From Allgaiera indica (GTDB taxonomy: Bacteria > Pseudomonadota > Alphaproteobacteria > Rhodobacterales > Rhodobacteraceae): 35,836 nt of DNA. The stretch spans positions 1 to 35,836 of the forward strand of contig NZ_FNOB01000031.1 in NCBI RefSeq assembly GCF_900106675.1. The letters run 5' to 3'. Below are positions 9,902 through 16,040 of the stretch, one piece after another. Numbering within the stretch: the stretch's first letter is position 1; every line of letters begins with the position of its first letter. A program made the translations under genes and the position numbers. The notes beneath the pieces were generated by a model, which saw only the letters and a program-made list of their open reading frames with translations, did no database searches and had not been told where the DNA came from.

Positions 9902-9926
9902 GTCCAATAATCTTGCATTATCGGAC
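9902..9926. promoter_or_regulatory. Dyad upstream of tyrosine recombinase
   Basis: GTCCAATAAT and ATTATCGGAC (9902-9911 and 9917-9926) form 10-bp arms with one mismatch and a 5-base centre. It ends 11 bases before the ATG at 9938, where a repressor would block transcription or translation start. A recombinase half-site pair is an alternative reading. Confidence 0.5.
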
Positions 9927-9937
9927 ATAATGGAGCT

Positions 9938-11035
9938 ATGTGTGAAATCATGCCCGAAACGTCCGAGAAATCGCCCTCAAAGCCACCAGAACGCCCCAAT
10001 CCTCACGAAGAGGACGAGGGACGCGAGGCAATCGCCCTGCCCTCCCATCTCGCAGGATCAGGCACGCTGGACCGGCTGGTCGAAACAGCGCGTGACTATG
10101 CCCGTCAGGCTGCGTCGGAGAACACGCTCAAGGCCTATGCGAATGACTGGAGCCACTTCACGCGCTGGTGCCGGATGCGGGGCGCAGAGCCCCTGCCCCC
10201 TTCGCCCGAATTGATCGGCCTCTACATCGCGGACCTGGCCGCACCGGGAGGAAAGGCCCCTACCCTATCGGTTTCAACAATCGAGCGGCGCTTGTCTGGC
10301 CTTTCCTGGGGCTATGCGCAGCGCGGGCAGCCCCTGGACCGCAAGGACCGCCACATCGCCAGTGTGCTTGCCGGGATCCGCCGCCGGCACGCCCGGCCAC
10401 CGGCGCAGAAGGAAGCGATCCTGGCCGAGGATATCCGTGCCATGGTGGCCATCTTACCCCAGGATCTATGGGGCCTGCGTGACCGGGCGATACTGCTGCT
10501 GGGCTATGCCGGCGGATTGCGGAGGTCGGAAATTGTCGGCCTCGACGCCCACAAGGACGACACGCCTGACTCCCGGGGCTGGATCGAATTGTTGCCGGGC
10601 GGTGCCGTCCTGACACTGAATTCCAAGACCGGATGGCGGCAGGTCGAGGTAGGGCGCGGCTCTTCCGATCAGACCTGCCCAGTCCATGCGCTGACCCAAT
10701 GGCTGGACTTCGCGAAGATCGACTTCGGGCCGGTCTTCACCCGCATTTCGCGCGACGGTCGTCGCGCGCTGGAGAGCCGATTGAGCGACAAGCATGTCGC
10801 CCGGCTGGTGAAGCGCGCGGCAATGAGCGCCGGTCTCCGCCCAGATCTGCCCGAGGCCGAGCGGGTCGCACTCTTCTCAGGGCATTCCCTGCGCGCCGGC
10901 CTCGCCTCCTCCGCGGAAGTCGACGAGCGCTACGTCCAGAAGCAGCTCGGCCATGCCTCCGCAGAAATGACCCGGCGCTATCAGCGTCGAAGGGACCGCT
11001 TCCGTGTCAACCTGACGAAGGCCGCAGGGCTTTGA
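9938..11035 (+). CDS. Tyrosine recombinase/integrase
   Basis: This 365-residue protein is a tyrosine recombinase that should cut and rejoin DNA through a phosphotyrosine bond. The N-terminal 40 residues are polar and proline-rich. A core-binding SAM-like domain (about 45-150) contains ASENTLKAYANDWSHFTRWC. The catalytic domain shows Arg195 (GGLRRSEIV), Lys230 (NSKTGW), His316 and Arg319 (HSLR), His339 (QLGHASAEMT) and Tyr348. All catalytic residues are present. An in-frame ATG at 9950 is an alternative start. It is divergent from DUF1403-scpB, and a core-site-like dyad lies 36 bases after its stop. With a serine recombinase next door, a role in resolving replicon multimers or integrating an element is likely; the exact one is unknown. 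Confidence 0.9.
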   Translation: MCEIMPETSEKSPSKPPERPNPHEEDEGREAIALPSHLAGSGTLDRLVETARDYARQAASENTLKAYANDWSHFTRWCRMRGAEPLPPSPELIGLYIADLAAPGGKAPTLSVSTIERRLSGLSWGYAQRGQPLDRKDRHIASVLAGIRRRHARPPAQKEAILAEDIRAMVAILPQDLWGLRDRAILLLGYAGGLRRSEIVGLDAHKDDTPDSRGWIELLPGGAVLTLNSKTGWRQVEVGRGSSDQTCPVHALTQWLDFAKIDFGPVFTRISRDGRRALESRLSDKHVARLVKRAAMSAGLRPDLPEAERVALFSGHSLRAGLASSAEVDERYVQKQLGHASAEMTRRYQRRRDRFRVNLTKAAGL

Positions 11036-11071
11036 TCTATTTGTATTTTTTTGGGCTTTCTTGAAATTATT

Positions 11072-11134
11072 AGCCAAAACCTAAGTCGTCAGCTTTTGGC
11101 TTACTGCTTCAATTGAAATAGTTAACCAAAAGCG
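11072..11134. repeat. Recombinase core-site-like dyad plus third half-site
   Basis: Arms AGCCAAAACCT (11072-11082) and AGCTTTTGGCT (11091-11101) are inverted, match at 10 of 11 positions and flank an 8-base centre, AAGTCGTC. This 11-8-11 layout is typical of tyrosine-recombinase core sites. A third copy, AACCAAAAGCG (11124-11134), matches at 9 of 11. The closeness to the tyrosine recombinase stop (36 bases) suggests they belong together. A plain operator or terminator stem is possible, but no T run follows. Confidence 0.5.
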
Positions 11135-11231
11135 ACAACCAGAGATCCTCGTCGTGAGCCTCTTCATCCTCCTCATTGGTGATGAGGGGATCCCCGAAGT
11201 CATCAGTCAATGTAGTTGGTTGAGGCTTCAT
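11109..11231 (-). CDS. Candidate small acidic protein (40 aa)
   Basis: An ATG at 11231 opens a 40-codon frame starting MKPQPTTLTDDFGDPLITN, followed by a strongly acidic stretch (EEDEEAHDED) and an aromatic, hydrophobic tail ending in VNYFN. I do not recognise it. The biased composition and the acidic core followed by a hydrophobic tail are not what random sequence usually gives, and resemble small antitoxin-like or DNA-mimic proteins. There is no clear ribosome binding site, and the frame overlaps the third copy of the dyad motif, so it may be chance. Confidence 0.3.
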   Translation of the reverse strand: MKPQPTTLTDDFGDPLITNEEDEEAHDEDLWLSLLVNYFN

Positions 11232-11402
11232 ATGTGCAAAATAATGATCTTTTGCCCATTACCCAAGTGATTTTATGGCGGTTGCCTTCGCTCTTAATAT
11301 AGTATGCGCGCGCGACTGCCGGTGAAACCTCTCAGATCGCGCTCAGCGCATGGAAACCAAGGGTTTTTGGACGAGCGCGACGAGAGAGTACCTACTTGCA
11401 TT

Positions 11403-11447
11403 CGTTTACAAACGGTCGTTTAGTAGCGATATCTTAAATTGCAAACG
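11403..11447. repeat. Possible res-like repeats before serine recombinase
   Basis: CGTTTACAAACG (11403-11414) is a short palindrome. CGTTT (11417-11421) and AAACG (11443-11447) form a wider one around GATATC. Serine resolvases bind imperfect dyads of about 28-34 bp just upstream of their own genes, and this is the right place. The arms are only five bases, so the call is weak. Confidence 0.3.
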
Positions 11448-11457
11448 GCCCGATTTC

Positions 11458-12351
11458 ATGCCCCTGATAGGCTACGCCCGTGTTTCCACAGAGGATCAGA
11501 CCCCCCTGCCCCAGTCTGAGGCCCTTCAAACTGCGGGTTGCGTCGAGATCTTTGAAGAGCACGCCTCGGGCGGCAATCGCGCGCGACCGGTGCTGGCACG
11601 CGTGCTCGAACGCGTCCAGAGCGGCGATACGCTGGTCGTTGTGCGGATCGACCGGCTTGCGCGATCTCTGTCGCACTTGCTGGAGGTGATCGAACGTCTG
11701 GAGGCCAAGGGAGCTTTCTTCCGCTCCCTGCAGGACCCCATCGACACCTCATCCCCGCAGGGCAAGTTCACGCTGCAGGTTCTGGGCGCCGCCGCCGAGT
11801 TCGAACGTGCCCTGATCCGCGAGCGCACCAAGGCCGGGCTTGCCTCGGCACGCGCCAAGGGGCGGCTCGGCGGCAATCCGGGCCTCCGCGCCAAGGACCC
11901 CGTCGCGATGCGCAAGGTGCGGCTGGCGCGACAGGACGGCTATATGGAGCGACTGAACGAGACCGCGCAGGATTGGGTGCCCCACGTGCGCCGCCTGCGA
12001 CCCGTTATGGCCTGGGAGGACGTGCTGCGGATCATCAATGCCCCCCTGCCCCGTGATCGGCGCTGGACGCAAAGCCGCCTGCTCCGCGCCGTGAAGGCAT
12101 ATGTGCGCGACGGGTTCCTGCCCGATGAAGTGCTTGGCCGCGCCGGACGCCGAGAAACAGACGATCGCCTACCTGCCATCGTGGCCGGCATCAAGGGCGC
12201 GGACCCCAACATCACGCTCCAGGCGATCTGTGACAGGCTGGAATCCATGCGTGAACGCACACCACGTGGGCGCACAAGCTGGCAGCCCTCTTCAGTAAGG
12301 ATGCTGCTGGAACGCGCAGAGAAGATGGGCTTGCTGAAGTCCGCGCAATAA
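11458..12351 (+). CDS. Serine recombinase (resolvase/invertase family)
   Basis: The ATG at 11458 starts MPLIGYARVSTEDQ, the usual beginning of the resolvase catalytic domain, with the serine nucleophile in YARVST. An upstream in-frame ATG at 11350 adds 36 residues unlike the family, so I reject it. Other catalytic-domain marks are VVVRIDRLARS and ERALIRERTKAGLASARAKGRLGG (about 115-140). After about residue 145 the protein is longer than a classic resolvase: two helix-rich DNA-binding-like segments follow (about 185-222 and 245-295), each with a LPRDRRWTQSRLLRAVK or GRTSWQPSSVRMLLERA core. At 297 residues it lies between small resolvases and large serine integrases. It probably resolves multimers of the replicon, working beside the tyrosine recombinase; this is inferred. 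Confidence 0.88.
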   Translation: MPLIGYARVSTEDQTPLPQSEALQTAGCVEIFEEHASGGNRARPVLARVLERVQSGDTLVVVRIDRLARSLSHLLEVIERLEAKGAFFRSLQDPIDTSSPQGKFTLQVLGAAAEFERALIRERTKAGLASARAKGRLGGNPGLRAKDPVAMRKVRLARQDGYMERLNETAQDWVPHVRRLRPVMAWEDVLRIINAPLPRDRRWTQSRLLRAVKAYVRDGFLPDEVLGRAGRRETDDRLPAIVAGIKGADPNITLQAICDRLESMRERTPRGRTSWQPSSVRMLLERAEKMGLLKSAQ

Positions 12352-12412
12352 ACACAACCTTGCAAATCTTCCAACTCATGGAACCATTGCAAGATTGCAG
12401 CCCATTTTCTGG

Positions 12413-12808
12413 TCAGGTGAATGGATTCATGACGCGCAACTGATCTTCGACCAGCAATCCGTCGTGCATATCTTCGCTCCACAAAGTCGTGCATCCAGCA
12501 ATAAGAGCGGTCGACACAATCATCGCGTCATAGACCGAAAGCTGATATTTTTCTGCCAAAGCTCGGCCCACAAGATGGGTTTGCACAGACAGCTCCTCGA
12601 CTGAACACAAAGATTGGACCCCTGCGAGAAACGCGCCGGTCTCCTCCCAACTGAGACCGGCTTTCCTCCGGCAATTGACCATGGCTTCGTTCAGGACCTG
12701 CACACTGATCCGCGGCCCCTGCCCCAAGATGTCTTCCGCCCGATCCGCCTTTGGGCCGTCGTCAAGAAGGTAAAGAACGACGTTTGTATCCGCGAATTCA
12801 GCGCTCAT
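12413..12808 (-). CDS. vapC: VapC-type PIN-domain toxin
   Basis: This is a 131-residue PIN-domain protein, expected to be a Mg2+-dependent endoribonuclease that stops translation when its antitoxin is lost. The acidic active-site residues are visible: Asp7 (FADTNVVLYLL), Glu41 (LNEAMVN), Asp94 (VYDAMIVSTAL) and Asp113 (WSEDMHDG). It overlaps the antitoxin gene by 11 bases, so translation is coupled. On a plasmid its role is to kill or stall cells that lose the replicon. The RNA target cannot be predicted. It converges on the serine recombinase, 61 bases apart. Confidence 0.92.
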   Translation of the reverse strand: MSAEFADTNVVLYLLDDGPKADRAEDILGQGPRISVQVLNEAMVNCRRKAGLSWEETGAFLAGVQSLCSVEELSVQTHLVGRALAEKYQLSVYDAMIVSTALIAGCTTLWSEDMHDGLLVEDQLRVMNPFT

Positions 12809-13025
12809 GCGCGGCGTCGCGGCTTAGACGCGTGTCCTTGGGCAGTTTTCCGCGAAACCGTCTTAGCCCTTGCAGGACTTCATCGGCGCGAGGGTGGCGT
12901 CTCACAAGAATGGTTCCATCATCCTTTACCAGATCGACCTGGTCGCCTTCCTTTAAGCCCAGTTCCCGCACAAGTCCCGCGGGTAGCCGGACTGCAAGAG
13001 AGTTTCCCCATTTGGCAACTTGCAT
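12798..13025 (-). CDS. vapB: VapB-type AbrB-fold antitoxin
   Basis: The 75-residue product begins MQVAKWGNSLAVRLPAGLV, the SpoVT/AbrB-like swapped-hairpin DNA-binding fold used by MazE and many VapB antitoxins. LKEGDQVDLV and GTILVRR complete the fold (to about residue 42), and the charged C-terminal 30 residues would wrap the toxin. AGAGGA lies 4 bases before the ATG. It precedes vapC with an 11-base overlap. An inverted repeat 17 bases upstream is the probable autoregulatory operator. Confidence 0.92.
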   Translation of the reverse strand: MQVAKWGNSLAVRLPAGLVRELGLKEGDQVDLVKDDGTILVRRHPRADEVLQGLRRFRGKLPKDTRLSRDAAHER

Positions 13026-13042
13026 CTTGTCCTCTCAGAGAT

Positions 13043-13068
13043 GGATAAACGTCCGTGTAAGTATATCC
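13043..13068 (-). promoter_or_regulatory. Probable VapBC operator
   Basis: GGATAAAC (13043-13050) and GTATATCC (13061-13068) form inverted arms matching at 7 of 8 positions with a 10-base centre. The dyad ends 17 bases upstream of the vapB start, the usual place for VapBC self-repression. Confidence 0.55.
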
Positions 13069-13550
13069 AAATCCATCAGAAGGCAAGCTTTGGTTAGTTC
13101 AAAGAACTCCCCTCATCTTCCTTAGGGCAACGCAGGTTCTACCCGTTAGGTACTTTTCTATGGTGCGTCAGACGTAGTCCATGAGTGGACTTCCGCTACT
13201 AGGCATGATCTCCGATTGAATGGCAGTCATTCGTTGACGGCGACCTTCGGCCTCGATGTGGCCGGGTCGCATTGGTCACGTATCGCCGCAGTCGTCAGCT
13301 CCCAATCAGGTGCCGTTGCCCCCTCCCCTGCCCCGCGGCGCTTCGCGTCCTGCGTGGCTGATGTTCAGTCAGCTACCTGGCTGCTGCGCATCGAGACGCA
13401 ACCAATGAACGATTAGGGCGACGACAGAGGATGGAGAGTTCGGAGTTACCACGGTCGGCGGCTGCACTTCGACGTTTATCTCGAGGAACAATGCGAGGTT
13501 TGAAAGGCGTGAGGGCGGATAGGAAAAGGTACAATGCTCGTTGTCACCAC

Positions 13551-13566
13551 GTTTACAGCTGTAAAC
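13551..13566. other. parS: parS centromere site, perfect copy
   Basis: GTTTACAGCTGTAAAC is a perfect 16-bp palindrome and fits the repABC parS consensus GTTNNCNGCNGNNAAC at every fixed position. It lies 148 bases before repA. RepB should bind here and RepA should move the complex at cell division. Two related copies lie within repB. Confidence 0.9.
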
Positions 13567-13634
13567 TCGGCCTAGATTGCCTTCGTGGATATAGTTCCAT
13601 GCCCCATGTTTAGACACTAAATAGAGGAAAAATC

Positions 13635-13665
13635 TTGACTTAGCCGCGTGAATCGCTGCTTTTAT
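13635..13665 (+). promoter_or_regulatory. Candidate repA promoter
   Basis: TTGACT (13635-13640) is a good -35 element. TTTTAT (13660-13665) is 19 bases on, a long spacing; CTTTTA one base earlier gives 18. The position, 48 bases before repA, is right for the repABC promoter that RepA represses. Confidence 0.4.
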
Positions 13666-13713
13666 CCTCAAGTGGCGTGAAAAGGGCCACATTTTGGAAA
13701 TTGAGGCAACCAG

Positions 13714-14898
13714 ATGATTCCTGTGACACCATTGGCAAATGAGCGCCCATCGGCACTTGCGACCGAGATATCCGAACGGCTCAACGCCGCCATCAGGGAG
13801 CACCTACTCTCTGCTTTTGCCCCAGACAATTCAAAAACGCTACGTTCTTTTTCGGCCCCAGAGACTGCTGAACTCTTGGGTGTGTCCGGGCAATTCATGC
13901 GAAAGGTCCACGCCGAAGGGACGCTTCCGGAGCCCGAAGATATCCGGGGTGGCAGACGCTACTACGCCGCCCAAGAGATTTGGGATGCCCGCGAAATCCT
14001 GGAAAAAACCTCTCGGAAGAAGGGGCGGTATATGCCTCGCCGTTCTGGCGAGGAAAAGCTGCAGATTTGGCAGCTGATGAATTTTAAAGGCGGTTCAAGT
14101 AAAAGTACAACGAGCGTCCACCTCGCTCACTACTTCGCTCTTCGGGGCTATCGGGTCTTAGCGTTGGACCTGGATCCGCAGGGGTCGCTCACATCGATGT
14201 GTGGGATTAGCCCCGAGATCGAGTTTGATGGACTGACCGTTTATGATGCGATCCGCTACGACGATCCGGTCAGCATGGCGGACGTTGTCGTTCAGACATA
14301 CTTTCCTGGGCTCTCGATTGCGCCTTCACGCTTGATGTTGTCGGAATTTGAGACGGAGTCGGCCGTTCATTCGAACCCGGACCAGCCATTCTTTACTCGC
14401 ATCCGAAATGCCTTGGCGCAGGTCGAGGATGATTTTGATATTGTTCTCATGGATAGCCCGCCACAACTGGGTTTCTTGACCATCGCAGGGATGGCTGCCG
14501 CCAGCTCCCTGATCGTTCCTCTAACTCCATCGATGTTGGATGTTTCTTCAACAGCTCAATTTCTCGAGCTGGCTGGAGCTTACATGGGTGTGATAGAAGA
14601 TGCTGGCGCATCTCTGCAGTATGATTTCTTTAAGTTTCTCATCACACGAGACGAACCAACGGACGTACCTTCTCAGCAGTTGACCTCTTTCATGCGGGCT
14701 CTGTTTCAAGACCGGGTCATGTCGGCAACTGCTCTGAAGAGCACAGCAATCAGTGATGCCACCATGCTCAAGCAGTCGATCTATGAAGTGGTGCGTTCGG
14801 AGATGACACGCGCCACATATGATCGGGCCAAGGGCTCGATGGATGCGGTTGGGCTCGAAGTGGAAACGATGATCCATCAATCGTGGGGGCGTAAGTAA
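13714..14898 (+). CDS. repA: RepA plasmid partition ATPase
   Basis: RepA is the ParA-like ATPase of repABC plasmids: with RepB it drives partition, and it represses its own operon. The 394 residues fit the family. The N-terminal 110 residues contain a helix-turn-helix-like SAPETAELLGVSGQFMRKVHAEG (about 47-69). The deviant Walker A motif is FKGGSSKSTTS (124-134), followed by LDLDPQGSLTSM and a Walker B region, DFDIVLMDSPP. GAGG lies 8 bases before the ATG at 13714. The stop overlaps the repB ATG by one base (TAATG), so translation is coupled. Confidence 0.96.
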   Translation: MIPVTPLANERPSALATEISERLNAAIREHLLSAFAPDNSKTLRSFSAPETAELLGVSGQFMRKVHAEGTLPEPEDIRGGRRYYAAQEIWDAREILEKTSRKKGRYMPRRSGEEKLQIWQLMNFKGGSSKSTTSVHLAHYFALRGYRVLALDLDPQGSLTSMCGISPEIEFDGLTVYDAIRYDDPVSMADVVVQTYFPGLSIAPSRLMLSEFETESAVHSNPDQPFFTRIRNALAQVEDDFDIVLMDSPPQLGFLTIAGMAAASSLIVPLTPSMLDVSSTAQFLELAGAYMGVIEDAGASLQYDFFKFLITRDEPTDVPSQQLTSFMRALFQDRVMSATALKSTAISDATMLKQSIYEVVRSEMTRATYDRAKGSMDAVGLEVETMIHQSWGRK

Positions 14899-15866
14899 TG
14901 GCTAGGAAATCTCTTCGCGAAATGTCGGGAATTGCCAACACAATCGCCCGATCCGGCGGATCACAGCCAGAGAGACCTCCAAAGGCCAGCGCTCCGGCTT
15001 TGGGGGCTCTTCAAGGCTCTTTGGCGTCTATTCGGGAGATTGATCCCAATCTGATCGACGATTGGGGGCCAGTAGACCGGCTTGAGGAATTTACAGCTGT
15101 AAACGTCGAAGACGACGAGAGCTTCGAACGACTAAAGAGCAGCATACGCGAAGGCGGGCAGCAAGTGCCGATACTCGTTCGGCGGTCAAAAGTTGCTGAA
15201 GGGCGCTTTGAAGCAATCTACGGGAGGCGCAGACTAAAGGCCTGCCGCGAACTCGGCATAAAGGTCCGTGCAAACGTCCAAGACGTTGATGATGCGACGG
15301 CCTTGCTGGCCAAAGGATTGGAAAATGCTGCGCGCCGCAACTTATCTTTCTACGAAAAGGCAAGGTTCGCCGAGGCCATTCAGAATGCCGGCCACGATGG
15401 AGCAACTGTTCGGCAGGTTTTAAACCTGTCCGCGTCAGGTCAGTCACACCTTACGAAGGTGACGCAGAATGTCCCAGTCAAGATCGGTGACCTCATTGGC
15501 GCGGCACCAAAGTCCGGCCGCCCGAGGTGGACGGAGTTGGCCGAGCTCTTTCTCTCTAGGAAGCTCACTGAACGTACGGCTCTCGATATCCTGGCCAAGA
15601 TCAGGGCAACATCGAATTCAGACGAGCGCCTTGAGTTGCTCATAAAAGAAGCGACTAAGCGCGGCGCGAAGAACTCGCGCGAAACTCGGGAGATCACGCC
15701 CATAGAGGGAGTGACGATCAAAGCTGGTCGCGCAACACTGTCACTTTCGGTGAAGAAGTCTGGTGCAAACGCTGAGTTTGCAACCTGGCTTGAGAGCAAT
15801 CTCGCGGAAATAATCAAGCAATCCTATGCTGAATTTACAGATATAAATTCGGTGGATGACAACTGA
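14898..15866 (+). CDS. repB: RepB centromere-binding partition protein
   Basis: RepB is the ParB-like protein that loads on parS. In the 322 residues, the N-terminal segment MARKSLREMSGIAN resembles the RepA-contact region of the family. A ParB/sulfiredoxin-like domain follows (about 60-150), with YGRRRLKACRELG (108-120) and LENAARRNLSFYEKARF. A helix-turn-helix lies at about 167-190 (TVRQVLNLSASGQSHLTKV), and the C-terminal part would dimerise. The gene itself contains one good parS-like palindrome (15089-15104) and a weaker one near its end (15831-15850). Both fall in FTAV/FTDI codons, so the same DNA codes for protein and serves as a binding site. Confidence 0.95.
   Translation: MARKSLREMSGIANTIARSGGSQPERPPKASAPALGALQGSLASIREIDPNLIDDWGPVDRLEEFTAVNVEDDESFERLKSSIREGGQQVPILVRRSKVAEGRFEAIYGRRRLKACRELGIKVRANVQDVDDATALLAKGLENAARRNLSFYEKARFAEAIQNAGHDGATVRQVLNLSASGQSHLTKVTQNVPVKIGDLIGAAPKSGRPRWTELAELFLSRKLTERTALDILAKIRATSNSDERLELLIKEATKRGAKNSRETREITPIEGVTIKAGRATLSLSVKKSGANAEFATWLESNLAEIIKQSYAEFTDINSVDDN
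15089..15104. other. parS: parS-like site inside repB
   Basis: ATTTACAGCTGTAAAC differs from the perfect upstream copy only at its first base; the inner 14 bases are a perfect palindrome. It lies in codons about 65-69 of repB. Some repABC plasmids are known to keep centromere sites inside the operon. Confidence 0.75.
15831..15850. other. Degenerate parS-like dyad at repB end
   Basis: GAATTTA-CAGATA-TAAATTC has perfect 7-bp arms. Its inner 14 bases (15834-15847) match the parS core TTTACAGCTGTAAA at 12 positions. It ends 16 bases before the repB stop is complete. It may be a weak RepB site or part of the repB-repC control region. Confidence 0.45.
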
Positions 15867-15894
15867 GGACGAGCAGAAAGGAGGAACGGCAAAC

Positions 15895-15918
15895 AAAGAA
15901 AACCCCCGAAACCGGGGC
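15895..15918 (-). terminator. Terminator of the antisense RNA
   Basis: On the minus strand a CCCCG stem, GTTT loop and CGGGG stem (15917-15904) run directly into GTTTTCTTTG. This is a standard factor-independent terminator at the expected end of the counter-transcribed RNA. Confidence 0.75.
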
Positions 15919-15943
15919 TTCGAGGGCTGCTGCGCAGAGCGCA
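15895..15943 (-). ncRNA. Counter-transcribed RNA (incompatibility RNA) of repABC
   Basis: The gap between repB and repC carries the parts of the small antisense RNA that limits repC expression in all studied repABC plasmids. On the minus strand there is a promoter (TTGGCT, 17 bases, TAATCT), a GCGC-TCT-GCGC stem, and an ending stem CCCCG/CGGGG followed by TTTTCTTTG. The transcript would be about 50 bases, the usual size. Ends are inferred from the promoter and terminator. Confidence 0.7.
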
Positions 15944-15949
15944 ATTCTT

Positions 15950-15978
15950 AGATTAGACACCTAGAATCTAGCAGCCAA
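15950..15978 (-). promoter_or_regulatory. Promoter of the antisense RNA
   Basis: TTGGCT (15978-15973) and TAATCT (15955-15950) are 17 bases apart on the minus strand. An alternative, TTGTGT with TAGATT, lies slightly upstream at the same spacing. The region also holds the dyad TAGATT/AATCTA (15949-15970). Confidence 0.5.
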
Positions 15979-16040
15979 CGAATCACCACACAAGAGAAAA
16001 CGCTTCTGAGCGAACGGGATTTCTTTGTCGCTGACATAAA

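Larger units (their letters stand above)
11036..11457. other. AT-rich stretch between the two recombinase genes
   Basis: About 420 bases, clearly more AT-rich than the genes either side. It holds a core-site-like dyad (11072-11101), a candidate 40-residue minus-strand gene (11109-11231) and, at its right end, repeats just before the serine recombinase. All are listed separately. Confidence 0.5.
13069..13713. other. Stretch between vapBC and repABC
   Basis: No gene with a recognisable product is seen. The right part holds the parS palindrome (13551-13566), a candidate repA promoter, and GAGG eight bases before the repA ATG. The left 450 bases show nothing firm. Confidence 0.5.
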
